DNA from: Paraburkholderia caballeronis
Lineage (GTDB): Bacteria; Pseudomonadota; Gammaproteobacteria; Burkholderiales; Burkholderiaceae
Assembly: GCF_900104845.1 (NCBI RefSeq)
Contig: NZ_FNSR01000002.1
Span: forward strand, 2,108,001-2,172,000
DNA length: 64,000 nucleotides
Reading direction: 5' to 3'
Shown: positions 16,947 through 25,546 of the stretch, in pieces
Layout of the letters: each line of letters starts with the position of its first letter
Position numbering within the stretch: position 1 is the stretch's first letter
Made by a program: the position numbers and the translations under genes
Notes under the pieces: generated by a model
The model's input: only the letters and a program-made list of their open reading frames with translations
Databases searched by the model: none
Told to the model about the DNA's origin: nothing

Positions 16947-17999
16947 TTATCGCGCGAGCCGGACTTCGATGCGAGCGATCAGGCCGTCGAACCAGACGCG
17001 CAGCAGACGGTTCGACGGCGCGCTCAACGTCGAGCGCGCGAGAATGCGGTACACGTCGCCGCGTTTCAGCTTCGACGGTTTTTGCGGGTCGAGCCAGTCG
17101 TCGTTATCCGCGAGCAGCAGCAGCGTTTCGAGGCCGATCAGGATCGGCCACAGGCACGCGAGCCGCAGGCGCAGCGACCAGCCGGGAATCGCGAACGTGT
17201 AGTCGATCGCGGCGCGGAAGTGGTCGAGCGTGTGCCGCACGAGCGCGAACATCAATGGGCGCGCGCGCCGCGACGCATCGGGCGCGAGCAGGTCTTCCGC
17301 GCGCAGGCCGGTTTCGTTCAGCATCGTCTCGGGCAGATAACAGCGGCCGATCCGCAAATCCTTTCCGCAGTCGCGCAGCACGTTGACCATCTGCAACGCC
17401 TTGCCGAAGCGCACGCCGTTTTCCATCAGCGTCGCCGGGTCGCCGTTCAGCGCGCCGGGCACGTGCGCGTACGTCATCTTCGTCCAGAACTCGCCGACGC
17501 AGCCCGCGACCAGATACGTGTAGCGGTCCAGATCGTCCAGCGTGCGCAGCGCGGCCACGCGGCCCGAGCGTTCGTCCGGGAACGTGCGCAGGTCGAATTC
17601 CATCCCTTCGGTCAGCGTGGTGACGATGCCGCGTACCGCCGCCCGATCCGCGTCGTCCAGTTGCGCGAGCACGGCGAGCGCGTCGTCCAGCGATTCGAGC
17701 AACACCTTCTCGTCCGACTGCGTCTGCTGGTTCGCGACTTCGACCGCGATCCGGCGGATCGATGCGTCGTCGGTCGTCGTGCCGTTCACGCTCGCGCGCA
17801 GCGACAGCAGCAGTTCGAGCCGCTGTTCCGGCGGGATCAGCGACGTGTCGGCGATCGTGTCGGCCGCGCGCGCGAGCAGATACGCGACGCCGACCGGATC
17901 GCGCATGCCGGCCGGCAGCACGCTCAGCGTGAGATAGAACGAGCGGGAAACGCCTTTCAACAACGGGCCGAGCAGGAAAGCCCGGGAACGATTTTGCAT
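16947..17999 (-). CDS. Squalene/phytoene synthase family protein
   Basis: Head-to-head prenyltransferase (350 aa) of the all-alpha isoprenoid fold, condensing two prenyl diphosphates. The two Mg-binding aspartate motifs are present: ADTIADT near residue 39 and LRDCGKDL near residue 211, with VSRSFYLTLSVLP near the N-terminus and RCYLPETML after the second motif. Bacterial homologues make squalene or dehydrosqualene for hopanoids. No hpn, crt or squalene-hopene cyclase gene accompanies it, so the product is not certain. The start is placed at MQNRSRAF (17999); the longer frame adds 50 non-conserved residues. Confidence 0.85.
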   Translation of the reverse strand: MQNRSRAFLLGPLLKGVSRSFYLTLSVLPAGMRDPVGVAYLLARAADTIADTSLIPPEQRLELLLSLRASVNGTTTDDASIRRIAVEVANQQTQSDEKVLLESLDDALAVLAQLDDADRAAVRGIVTTLTEGMEFDLRTFPDERSGRVAALRTLDDLDRYTYLVAGCVGEFWTKMTYAHVPGALNGDPATLMENGVRFGKALQMVNVLRDCGKDLRIGRCYLPETMLNETGLRAEDLLAPDASRRARPLMFALVRHTLDHFRAAIDYTFAIPGWSLRLRLACLWPILIGLETLLLLADNDDWLDPQKPSKLKRGDVYRILARSTLSAPSNRLLRVWFDGLIARIEVRLAR

Positions 18000-18232
18000 G
18001 ACGGGGTTGAGCGCCGCATCCGGCGGGTCTGACGAGAGCCCGCATTGTAGCGTCGTTCCGGGGCGGGTCTGCCGCTGGTTATTTCGCTGGTTCTTTCTTA
18101 TCGGCAATCCAGGATGCGATGTTTTCGTATCGGCACGCATTGTCATCATGGCGGGGGCGATTTTTGATGCCGTTTTTGCGCGCCGGTCCGTAGAATCCGT
18201 TCGGGTTCAACAACAAACGACGCACGCGGACG

Positions 18233-18598
18233 ATGCCCGTGGCGCGCCGGCTCACGATGCCTACGCTTTCCCTGCTTCACGCCGCTCAGCCGAAACCCGC
18301 CCCCGTGCGCGTGGCCGGCCGTGCCGCGCAGCCCCGCCCGGCGCGGATCGTCACGATGACCGTCCGGGTCGGCACCGGCGACGCCGCCGCCGCGCGGCGC
18401 GCGCTTCAACAATTGCCCGATGCGGCTTCCCATCTCTGCGTCGTCGTGGACCTCGACAGGAAACGCGACGTCGCGTGCCTGTACGTCGAACTGGACGCAA
18501 GCGAAACCGATGCGGCGATGGTGCTGCTGATGCGCTCGCTGCGGAGCGCGGAGTTCGGGCCGATTCGCCGCGCGGCTCGCCGGCCCGCGCGCTCATAG
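18233..18598 (+). CDS. Conserved-looking hypothetical protein, possible ACT-like fold
   Basis: A 121-residue protein (or 113 from the second ATG at 18257). A Pro/Ala-rich N-terminal 40 residues is followed by an alpha/beta stretch: ARIVTMTVRVGTGDAAAARRAL, SHLCVVVDLDRKRDVACLYVEL, then TDAAMVLLMRSLRSAEF. The beta-alpha-beta-beta-alpha-beta order resembles small ACT or GlnB-like regulatory domains, but I cannot name a family. Codon use is like the neighbours and the opposite strand frames are poorer. It is divergent from the synthase gene with 233 bases between. Confidence 0.6.
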   Translation: MPVARRLTMPTLSLLHAAQPKPAPVRVAGRAAQPRPARIVTMTVRVGTGDAAAARRALQQLPDAASHLCVVVDLDRKRDVACLYVELDASETDAAMVLLMRSLRSAEFGPIRRAARRPARS

Positions 18599-18755
18599 GA
18601 AACTTCGCGGCAGCACGTTTCCATCCGGCAACGCGGAACGGCCCGACAGCGGCACGACGCCGGGTCCGGGCCTTGCTGCGACGAAGCGAACGGACAGTGC
18701 CGCAATGCATCGCTCACGCGGACTGCCGTCTACGACTTCAGTCACGGAGGGAACA

Positions 18756-19016
18756 ATGGCGATCGAATTCACGAACCGGCGTCACGTCGTCGCTGCCGCG
18801 CGCGTTGCGTTCGAAGCGCATGTCGAAGGCCGGCCGGTGTGGTGCAGCGTGTCGCTCGACGCGCTGAACGATAGTTTCGGCAACACCGGCACGTCGGCGC
18901 GCGACCTGATCCAGTCGTTCGAAGCGAATCGCCCGAAGATCGAGGCCGCCGCGCGCGACGCGCTCGAAAAGAATGGCGGGCAGTCGGTCGAACTGGAAAC
19001 GCGCGATCTGGATTGA
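18756..19016 (+). CDS. DUF1488 family protein
   Basis: Small acidic cytoplasmic protein (86 aa) with the DUF1488 pattern: IEFTNRRHVVAAARVAFEAH, then GRPVWCSVSLDALNDSFG and the C-terminal helices with RPKIEAAARDALEKNG. Function is unknown; members are common in Burkholderiales, usually as single genes. The start at 18756 has a clean GGAGGG upstream, which excludes the 17-codon-longer frame. Confidence 0.85.
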   Translation: MAIEFTNRRHVVAAARVAFEAHVEGRPVWCSVSLDALNDSFGNTGTSARDLIQSFEANRPKIEAAARDALEKNGGQSVELETRDLD

Positions 19017-19173
19017 GTCCGGTGGCCGCGCGCTCCTGGCGGTGAGCGGACGGCGTGGTTTGCCCGGATAACGCCCGGCGTTAGGGCGTGTTTCGCTCAG
19101 GCACACGAGCGGCGCTGCGATCGTGGCGGTTAACCGTCGCCCGTTGCCGCCGTTGTCGTCACTGCCGGCGCGC

Positions 19174-20079
19174 TCATCCGGCCGCCATGGTGCCGAGCGA
19201 CGCATCGGCGACGAAGTTCGCGAACGCGCGCGCCTTCGCGCCGATCCGCCGTCCACCCGGAAATACCGCCCACAGGTCCAGCGTCGGCAGATGCCAGTCC
19301 GCCAGCACCTCGACGACCCGGCCGCTCGCCAGTTCGTCGCGGAACATCCATTCGGTGGTCACGCATAACGCGATGTCCGCGAACACCGCTTCGCGCATCC
19401 CTTCGGCCGCCGTGGTGCGCAGCGCGTCGTCGAGCGTTGCGGTTTCTGTTTCGTCGGTGTTTCCGTTGCGAAATGTCCAGACCGAGCCGCCACCGGTTTG
19501 CAGATAGGTCGCGGCCGGGTAACGGGCAAGATCGGCTGGCCTCCGAGGCTCGCCGTGCCGCGCGAAAAACGCGGGCGTGCCGACCACGATGCGCCGCGCG
19601 GCGCCGACCCGTTGCGCGGTCGCCGTCGAATCCGCAAGCGTTCCGATCCGCAACGCCACGTCGATGCTTTCCTCGATCAGGTCGACGCGGCGGTCGTCGA
19701 GAATCGCGTCGATCGCGAGCGCCGGATGTTGCGCGATGAACGCCGGCAGCCGCGGCATCAGATGCAGCCGCGCGAACGTGACCGGCGCCGCGAAGCGCAG
19801 CCGCCCGGTCAGCCCCGCCGCGGCGCCGGTGGCCGCGAGGTCGGCTTCGTGCGCCGCGTCGAGCGCGCGCTGCGCGTGCTCGTAATAACGCCGGCCGGCC
19901 TCGGTTGGCGACAGGCCGCGCGTCGACCGCAGCAGCAGCTTCACGCCGATGCGCGTTTCCAGTTGCGCGATCGTCTTCGATATCGCCGGCTGGCCGACGC
20001 CCAGTTGCCGCGCGGCCGCCGAGAACGAGCCGGTGTCGATCACCTTGACCAGCACTTCCATTGCCGCGAATCGGTCCAT
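19174..20079 (-). CDS. LysR-family transcriptional regulator
   Basis: Regulator (301 aa). The helix-turn-helix at residues 1-60 reads MDRFAAMEVLVKVIDTGSFS, then AARQLGVGQPAISKTIAQLE, the pattern of the large CrgA/AaeR-like branch. The effector domain follows with RFAAPVTFARLHLMPRLPAF. Three ATGs lie in tandem at 20079-20085; GGAGG sits seven bases from the innermost one, so that start is preferred. It is divergent from a peroxiredoxin-like gene with an AT-rich palindrome between, and probably controls it. Confidence 0.92.
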   Translation of the reverse strand: MDRFAAMEVLVKVIDTGSFSAAARQLGVGQPAISKTIAQLETRIGVKLLLRSTRGLSPTEAGRRYYEHAQRALDAAHEADLAATGAAAGLTGRLRFAAPVTFARLHLMPRLPAFIAQHPALAIDAILDDRRVDLIEESIDVALRIGTLADSTATAQRVGAARRIVVGTPAFFARHGEPRRPADLARYPAATYLQTGGGSVWTFRNGNTDETETATLDDALRTTAAEGMREAVFADIALCVTTEWMFRDELASGRVVEVLADWHLPTLDLWAVFPGGRRIGAKARAFANFVADASLGTMAAG

Positions 20080-20138
20080 CATCATTCCTCCGTGGAATGG
20101 ATGTTATCGCCTGCGCGCGACTTCTGCACCTCATGGGA

Positions 20139-20148
20139 ATTAATTAAT
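20139..20148. promoter_or_regulatory. AT-rich palindrome between LysR and peroxiredoxin genes
   Basis: ATTAATTAAT is a perfect palindrome in otherwise GC-rich DNA, about midway between the two divergent starts. It could be an operator core or a -10-like element. Confidence 0.4.
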
Positions 20149-20194
20149 CTGCGTGGACTGTCATCAACGCGGATTCGATCCGGAGGAAACAGCC

Positions 20195-20863
20195 ATGTCG
20201 CTGCAAGACAAACTCGATGCGTTTCGTGCAAATTTCGAAGCCGGCGGGCCGCCGTACCATGCGCCGCCGCATATCCACGAGCCGATGCACCGCGCGACCG
20301 CCGAACTGATCGCGTCAGGCGCGGCCCAGCACGCGCCGAAGGTCGGCGCGCAAGCGCCCGCGTTCGTGCTCGACGATCCGGACGGCCGTCCGGTGTCGTC
20401 GGCAACCCTGCTCGCGCAGGGGCCGCTGGTCGTCACGTTCTATCGCGGCGTCTGGTGCCCGTACTGCAACATGGACTTGCAGGCGCTCGAAGCGGCGAGA
20501 CCCCAGATCGAGGCGCGCGGCGCGCAACTCGTCGCGGTGTCGCCGCAGACCGCGCCGAACAGCCGCCGCTCGCAGCGCGAAAATGCGCTCGGGTTTACGA
20601 TCCTGTCCGATTCGCACAATGACGTCGCGGCTGCGTTCGGGCTGCGCTTCGAACTGCCGGATTACCTGGCGGATCTGTACAAAAACACCTTCGGGAACGA
20701 CCTCGCGATCGTCAACGGCGACGCGAGCTGGACGCTGCCGATGCCGGCTCGTTTCGTGATCGCTCAGGACGGCACGATCGCGTATGCGGAGGTCAACCCG
20801 GACTACACGCGCCGGCCGGACCCGGAAGAACTGCTGCCGGTGCTGGACCGCCTGAAGGGCTGA
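20195..20863 (+). CDS. Peroxiredoxin-like AhpC/TSA family protein
   Basis: Thioredoxin-fold protein (222 aa). The active region is VVTFYRGVWCPYCNMDLQAL, with a C-P-Y-C pair near residue 90; the first Cys corresponds to the peroxidatic or redox-active Cys of this AhpC/TSA subgroup, and the C-x-x-C arrangement is more thioredoxin-like than in typical peroxiredoxins. The C-terminal half has VIAQDGTIAYAEVNPDYTRRPDPEEL, a hallmark of the group. It likely reduces peroxides or quinone-derived stress products. GGAGG precedes the ATG and a strong hairpin follows the stop. Confidence 0.9.
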   Translation: MSLQDKLDAFRANFEAGGPPYHAPPHIHEPMHRATAELIASGAAQHAPKVGAQAPAFVLDDPDGRPVSSATLLAQGPLVVTFYRGVWCPYCNMDLQALEAARPQIEARGAQLVAVSPQTAPNSRRSQRENALGFTILSDSHNDVAAAFGLRFELPDYLADLYKNTFGNDLAIVNGDASWTLPMPARFVIAQDGTIAYAEVNPDYTRRPDPEELLPVLDRLKG

Positions 20864-20879
20864 ACGTTTGAACGACGCG

Positions 20880-20908
20880 CCGCGCTGCGCTGACCCGCAG
20901 CGCGGTTA
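20880..20908. terminator. Hairpin between convergent genes
   Basis: CCGCGCTGCG (20880-20889) pairs perfectly with CGCAGCGCGG (20896-20905) around CTGACC and is followed by TTATCT. It sits 17 bases after the peroxiredoxin stop. Confidence 0.65.
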
Positions 20909-20951
20909 TCTGAACCGTGCCGATCATGCGCAAAGCGTTCCGAAGTTTCCG

Positions 20952-21740
20952 TTACGCGTCACCGCGTTTGCGGGAGGGCGCGCAAGCCGCGAGTCGTTCG
21001 AGCAGCGCGACCAGCAGGTCCGGATCGAGCACCATCGCGTCGTGTCCGGTATCGAGCGTCTCCCAGTGCCAGCCGGGTTTCTGCCGCACGCGTTCCCGCA
21101 CCGGCGCAAGCGTGTCGTAAGACGGGTTCGCGCAGTGCACGTACGTGCAAGGCAGTCCGTTGCCGATCGGAAAACGCAGTGCCAGCGGCGTCCGGTAGGT
21201 CGCGAGCGGATGCGGCGTCAGCCGCCGCCGCACCCACGGCGCAAGCGGATGGTCGTCCGGAATGCCGGTGCCGCCGAGTCCGTCCGGCACCGGCATCGCG
21301 AGCGTCTGCCCGCTCGCGGCGACGGCCGCGAGCCGTTCTTCCGCGACCGCGCGCGGCAGCACGTCCATGGCCGCCTCGCCGTTCTCGACCAGCAGGCTGT
21401 CGAGGAACACCAGCGCGCGCAGCGCGTCGGGTTTCCGGTCGGCAACGCCCGACGCGATCAGTCCGCCGTAGCTATGGCCGACCAGCACCACGTCGTCCAG
21501 TTCTTCCGCTTCGATCAGGTTTTCGATGTCCGCGACCGGCACGTCCAGCGACGTGACCGCGTTCAGCAGATGCCGCCGTTCGCCCTGGCCGGTCAGCGTC
21601 GGCGCGAACACGCGATGCCCGCGCGCGACGAGCCGTTCCGATACGAAACGCCAGCACCATCCGCCGTGCCACGCGCCATGTATCAGCACGAACGTGGCGG
21701 GGGACGGTCGGGTGTCGGGTGTCGTCGGCTGCGCGGTCAT
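20952..21740 (-). CDS. Alpha/beta hydrolase (esterase/hydroxynitrile-lyase-like)
   Basis: Cytoplasmic hydrolase (262 aa). The oxyanion segment is LIHGAWHGGWCW at residue 20, the nucleophile elbow is LVGHSYGGL (Ser near 88), and the catalytic His is in LDTGHDAMV near the C-terminus. The HGAWHGGWCW start and short lid are typical of the plant methylesterase/hydroxynitrile-lyase-like group that is abundant in Burkholderia. AAGGAGA precedes the ATG at 21740. Substrate is unknown. Confidence 0.9.
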   Translation of the reverse strand: MTAQPTTPDTRPSPATFVLIHGAWHGGWCWRFVSERLVARGHRVFAPTLTGQGERRHLLNAVTSLDVPVADIENLIEAEELDDVVLVGHSYGGLIASGVADRKPDALRALVFLDSLLVENGEAAMDVLPRAVAEERLAAVAASGQTLAMPVPDGLGGTGIPDDHPLAPWVRRRLTPHPLATYRTPLALRFPIGNGLPCTYVHCANPSYDTLAPVRERVRQKPGWHWETLDTGHDAMVLDPDLLVALLERLAACAPSRKRGDA

Positions 21741-21810
21741 GGCGTCTCCTTCATCGCGGTCGGTATGAAGCGTGACTATAGCCACATCGACGCGCAGGCG
21801 TGCAGCGCGT

Positions 21811-22152
21811 TCACACCTTCTTCAGATACGCGGCCTTCAGCATGAAGCTGCCCGCGTCGGTCTTGCAGTCCACTTCGTGGTCGCCGCCGACGATGCGGAT
21901 GCCCTTGATCTTCGTGCCGACCTTCAGCGTGATCGACGAGCCCTTCACCTTCAGGTCCTTCACCAGCACGACGGTGTCGCCGTCCGCGAGCGCGTTGCCG
22001 TTCGCGTCCTTCACGACGGCCGTTGCGTCGTCCTCGTCGGCCGCCGTCGCGACGGTCGACCACTCGTGGCCGCAATCGGCGCAGACGTAGTGATCGCCGT
22101 CTGGATACGTGTTTTCCAGCGCGCATTGAGGGCAGGGCGGAATGTTCGACAT
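21811..22152 (-). CDS. yjdM: Zinc-ribbon PhnA/YjdM family protein
   Basis: Small protein (113 aa): an N-terminal zinc ribbon with CPQCALENTY and CADCGHEW (two C-x-x-C pairs, residues 7-32), a short acidic linker, and a C-terminal PhnA domain of SH3-like beta strands, VKDANGNALADGDTV, then KVKGSSITLKVGTKIKGIRI. Historically called PhnA from the phosphonate region of E. coli, but it is not needed for phosphonate use and its role is unclear. AAGGGAA precedes the ATG. The next gene on the strand lies 70 bases on. Confidence 0.92.
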   Translation of the reverse strand: MSNIPPCPQCALENTYPDGDHYVCADCGHEWSTVATAADEDDATAVVKDANGNALADGDTVVLVKDLKVKGSSITLKVGTKIKGIRIVGGDHEVDCKTDAGSFMLKAAYLKKV

Positions 22153-22255
22153 GATGCGTTCCCTTGCAGGATTGAAGAAGCGCGCAAGTATAGCCGCTCG
22201 GCGTGCGTCGCCGTCCGCGGCTGGCCCTCGCTGCACCGCCGCGACGTGACGAACG

Positions 22256-23191
22256 TCAGCGCGCGGCGCTGCGCTCGACGCACAGATCGATGAAGCGCTG
22301 CACCGGCTGCGTGAGTGTCGCGCCGCGCCTCGTCGCGAGTCCGTACGCCGGCCCGCGCCGCTCGATCGGAATCGACAGGATCCCTATCAACCCGCATTCC
22401 GCGAAATACTGCGCGACCTTCAGCGGAAAGAGGCCGACCGTTCCGTTGCCGGAGCGCAGCAGCGACAGCGTTGCGAACGTGGACGACGTCTCGATCGAAT
22501 AACGCGGAAACGGCAACCCCTCGTCGTCGAACAACTGCTCCAGCAGCGAGCGCAGCGGCAGCGTCGCCTGCGGCACGATCCACGGATGGCCGGCGATGTC
22601 CGCGAGCGTCAGGTTCGGCCGATGCGCGAGCGGGTCTGCGCCGTCCACGATGTAGCACATCTCCTCGACTTCGAGCGGAATGAAGTCGTAAGCCTCCGGG
22701 TGCACGCTGATGCTCGGCCGCCCGATCACGATGTCGAGCAGCCGCTGGTCGAGCATCGACAGCAGCCGCGCGCTGTTGTCCTCCCACACCTCGACCGAGA
22801 TGTCCGGCTGCACTTCGCGCAGCGTTTTCAGCGTCGGCGTGAGCCACACCGGCACCGAACCCATCACCGCGCCGACCGCGAGCGTGCCGCCGCCGCCGCG
22901 CATGATCGCCGCGAGTTCGTCGCGCAGCGCGCTGACCTCGGAGCGCAGCGCGCGCGCATGACGGATCACGCAGCGGCCGAGTTCGTTCGCGACGATCCCG
23001 CGCGGCGAGCGCGCAAACAGATCCGCGCCGAACATCGCCTCGATTTCGCGCAGCGACTTTGTCGTCGCGGGCTGCGAAAGGGATACCTGCTGTGCGGCCT
23101 TGCGCAGCGAGCCGTGGTCGTCCAGCGCGATCAACAGCGCGATGTGGCTGCCGCGCAGTCTCCTCAGGATCGCATCGATACTGGTTATCAC
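22256..23191 (-). CDS. LysR-family regulator, GbpR-like, next to the HyuAB island
   Basis: Regulator (311 aa). The N-terminal helix-turn-helix reads HIALLIALDDHGSLRKAAQQ, then VSLSQPATTKSLREIEAMFG, the GbpR/aromatic-catabolism type (SQPATTKSLRE). The effector domain has VGAVMGSVPVWLTPTLKTL and DIVIGRPS. It is divergent from the HyuA-like gene 306 bases away and is the most likely local regulator of that catabolic operon. Confidence 0.92.
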   Translation of the reverse strand: MITSIDAILRRLRGSHIALLIALDDHGSLRKAAQQVSLSQPATTKSLREIEAMFGADLFARSPRGIVANELGRCVIRHARALRSEVSALRDELAAIMRGGGGTLAVGAVMGSVPVWLTPTLKTLREVQPDISVEVWEDNSARLLSMLDQRLLDIVIGRPSISVHPEAYDFIPLEVEEMCYIVDGADPLAHRPNLTLADIAGHPWIVPQATLPLRSLLEQLFDDEGLPFPRYSIETSSTFATLSLLRSGNGTVGLFPLKVAQYFAECGLIGILSIPIERRGPAYGLATRRGATLTQPVQRFIDLCVERSAAR

Positions 23192-23200
23192 CGATATAAC
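23184..23200. promoter_or_regulatory. Dyad overlapping the LysR start codon
   Basis: GTTAT and ATAAC flank seven bases at 23184-23200, covering the LysR ATG. A LysR protein bound here would block its own gene, so autoregulation is possible. The remaining 23201-23497 contains no other clear site and no gene. Confidence 0.4.
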
Positions 23201-23497
23201 TCCACTGTCTCACGTGATCGGAAGGTTTCATTATCAGCGCGGCTGCCGTGCCTTCTACACTGGCCTTGCCGGTTTGCGCCGCGCCGCCCGCGCGTGTGTG
23301 CGCCGCGGCGGTCCGGCGTCGATCATAGCCGAACCGTCTCGCGCACGACGCATCGAAGGCGACGCTTCGGACCGCGCACGAAGATGCTGCAACGCAGCGC
23401 GATGAAACGATATCGCGATGCGAAGCGGCGCGACTCATGCGGCGCAGGGCCGGCGATTTCCGTATCGACGCCAGTGAATGGCATGGAGAGAGGCAAC

Positions 23498-25543
23498 GTG
23501 AAAAGAATAGGTATCGACGTCGGCGGCACGTTCACCGACGTAGTGATGGTGGACGACGACACGGGCCGCATCTGGTCAACGAAGGTGCCGACGACGCCGA
23601 AGGACCGGGTGATCGGCACGATCGAAGGTTTCCGCCGCATCCTCGAACTGTCGGGCACGGCCAGCGCGGACGTGTCCTTCCTCGGCCACGGCACGACGAT
23701 GGCGACGAACATGGTCGTCGAAGGCACCGGCGCGAAAACCGCGCTGGTGACGACGCGCGGCTTCCGCGACATCCTCGAACTGCGCCGCGTGTCGCGGCAC
23801 GATCGCGCGGATCTGTACGACCTGCTGTTCGACAATCCGCGTCCGCTCGTGGAGCGCCGCTGGCGGCTCGAAGTGACCGAGCGCCTGCGCTACGACGGCC
23901 GGATCGAAACGCCGCTCGATCACGACGAACTGGTCGAGATCGCCGAACGCATCCGCGCGTCGGACGTCGAGGCGGTCGCCGTGTGCCTGCTGCATGCGCA
24001 CGTGAATCCGGAGCACGAGCGCGCGGCCGTCGAAACGCTGCGCCGTCTGCTGCCGGACCGCTTCATCTGCGCATCGCACGAAGTGAACCCCGAAGCGATG
24101 GAGTACGAGCGCGCCAGTTCGACCGTCATCAACGCGATGCTCGGCCCGGTATGCGGCCGCTACATCGGCCGCCTGATCGACGCGCTCGCGCAGCTCGGCT
24201 TCGCGGGCAAGTTCCTGTTCATGCAGTCGAACGGCGGTCTCGCGAGCCCCGCGATGGTCGCGGACCGGCCGATCGTGCTGCTCGAATCCGGCCCGGCCGG
24301 CGGCGTCAGCGCGGCGATCCGCAACTGCGAGAAGGGCGACCTGCGCAACGCGATTCTCGGCGACATGGGCGGCACCACGTTCGACGTGTCGCTGATCCGC
24401 GACTTCCGTCCGGAGATCCGCAACAAGAGCCTGCTGCACACGTACGCGGTGCGCTCGCCGAGCATCGACATCGATTCGGTCGGCGCGGGCGGCGGCTCGA
24501 TCGTGTGGATCGACGCGGGCGGCGGCGTGCGCATCGGGCCGGAAAGCGCGGGCGCCGATCCCGGCCCCGCGTGTTACGGACGCGGCGGCACGCGTCCGAC
24601 CGTCACCGACTGCAACCTCGTGCTCGGCTACATCGACCCGGACAACTTCCTCGGCGGCGAATTCAGGCTCGACGCGAAAGCAGCATGGCGGGTGGTGGAC
24701 GACGTGCTCGCGAAGCCGCTCGGCATGAGCGTGCCGGAGGCCGCCCAGGTCGTGCGCTCGGTCGCTAACGCGCTAATGGCGCAGGCGATCCGCATCATGA
24801 CCGTCGAGCGCGGCTACGATCCGCGCGAGTTCTCGTACATCTGCTACGGCGGCGCGGGGCCGGTGCACGCGGTCGATCTCGCGGAACAGATGGGCATCCG
24901 CCGCGTCGTGATTCCGCCGCTGCCGGGCCTCTTCAGCGCGTTCGGGATGACCGTCGCGGATCAGCAGTACGACTATCAAAGCCCGGTCGAAACGGACCTC
25001 GCGCAACTGGACGACGCGCGCCTCGCCGGCGACCTCGACGCGCTGCTCGCGCAGGGCAGCGACGAACTGCGCCGGCACGGCGTCGATCCGGACAGCGTGC
25101 GCGTCGTGCGGCTCGCGGACTGCCGTTATGCGGGGCAGCCGGACGTCATCACGGTCGCGGTGCAGGACGGCAACGCCGGGCTGTGCGATGCGCTGGCGCG
25201 CGAATTCGAGGCCGCGCACCAGCGGCTGTGGAATTTCGTCAGCAAGGACAAGCCGATCGTCGTCGCGAACGTGCGGCTGCAACTGATTACAGCGACCGGC
25301 TGGCGCGGCGGCGTCGCGCCGCCGGACGGCCTCGGCGACCCGAAGGCGGTCCGCACCCGCGACGTGTATTTCGACGGCGGCGTGCGCACGCTGCCGGTGT
25401 TCGCGCGCCACGAGATTCCGGTCGGCGCGCGCATCGAGGGGCCGGCGGTGATCGAGGAGCACAGCAGTTGCGCGGTGCTGAAGGCGTCGCATACCGCGCG
25501 CGTGGACCCGGACCTCAACCTTGTGATCGAACTGGCAGCCTGA
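23498..25543 (+). CDS. Hydantoinase/oxoprolinase family protein, HyuA-type subunit
   Basis: ATP-dependent subunit (681 aa) of a HyuA/HyuB enzyme. Family members hydrolyse N-methylhydantoin, 5-oxoproline or caprolactam, or carboxylate acetone and acetophenone. The start motif RIGIDVGGTFTDVVM is the phosphate-1 loop of the actin-like ATPase fold; GDMGGTTFDVSLI near residue 290 is the second loop, and GGGSIVWIDAGG and SAGADPGPACYGRGG are family signatures. The GTG at 23498 is chosen because GGAGAGAGG lies just upstream; an ATG five codons earlier is possible. HyuB follows three bases after the stop, as usual. Confidence 0.93.
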   Translation: MKRIGIDVGGTFTDVVMVDDDTGRIWSTKVPTTPKDRVIGTIEGFRRILELSGTASADVSFLGHGTTMATNMVVEGTGAKTALVTTRGFRDILELRRVSRHDRADLYDLLFDNPRPLVERRWRLEVTERLRYDGRIETPLDHDELVEIAERIRASDVEAVAVCLLHAHVNPEHERAAVETLRRLLPDRFICASHEVNPEAMEYERASSTVINAMLGPVCGRYIGRLIDALAQLGFAGKFLFMQSNGGLASPAMVADRPIVLLESGPAGGVSAAIRNCEKGDLRNAILGDMGGTTFDVSLIRDFRPEIRNKSLLHTYAVRSPSIDIDSVGAGGGSIVWIDAGGGVRIGPESAGADPGPACYGRGGTRPTVTDCNLVLGYIDPDNFLGGEFRLDAKAAWRVVDDVLAKPLGMSVPEAAQVVRSVANALMAQAIRIMTVERGYDPREFSYICYGGAGPVHAVDLAEQMGIRRVVIPPLPGLFSAFGMTVADQQYDYQSPVETDLAQLDDARLAGDLDALLAQGSDELRRHGVDPDSVRVVRLADCRYAGQPDVITVAVQDGNAGLCDALAREFEAAHQRLWNFVSKDKPIVVANVRLQLITATGWRGGVAPPDGLGDPKAVRTRDVYFDGGVRTLPVFARHEIPVGARIEGPAVIEEHSSCAVLKASHTARVDPDLNLVIELAA

Positions 25544-25546
25544 CCC

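Noticed and set aside
20139..20148. PacI-like AT palindrome as an attachment site
   Set aside because: There is no integrase, repeat pair or change in composition around it; an operator or promoter element is simpler.
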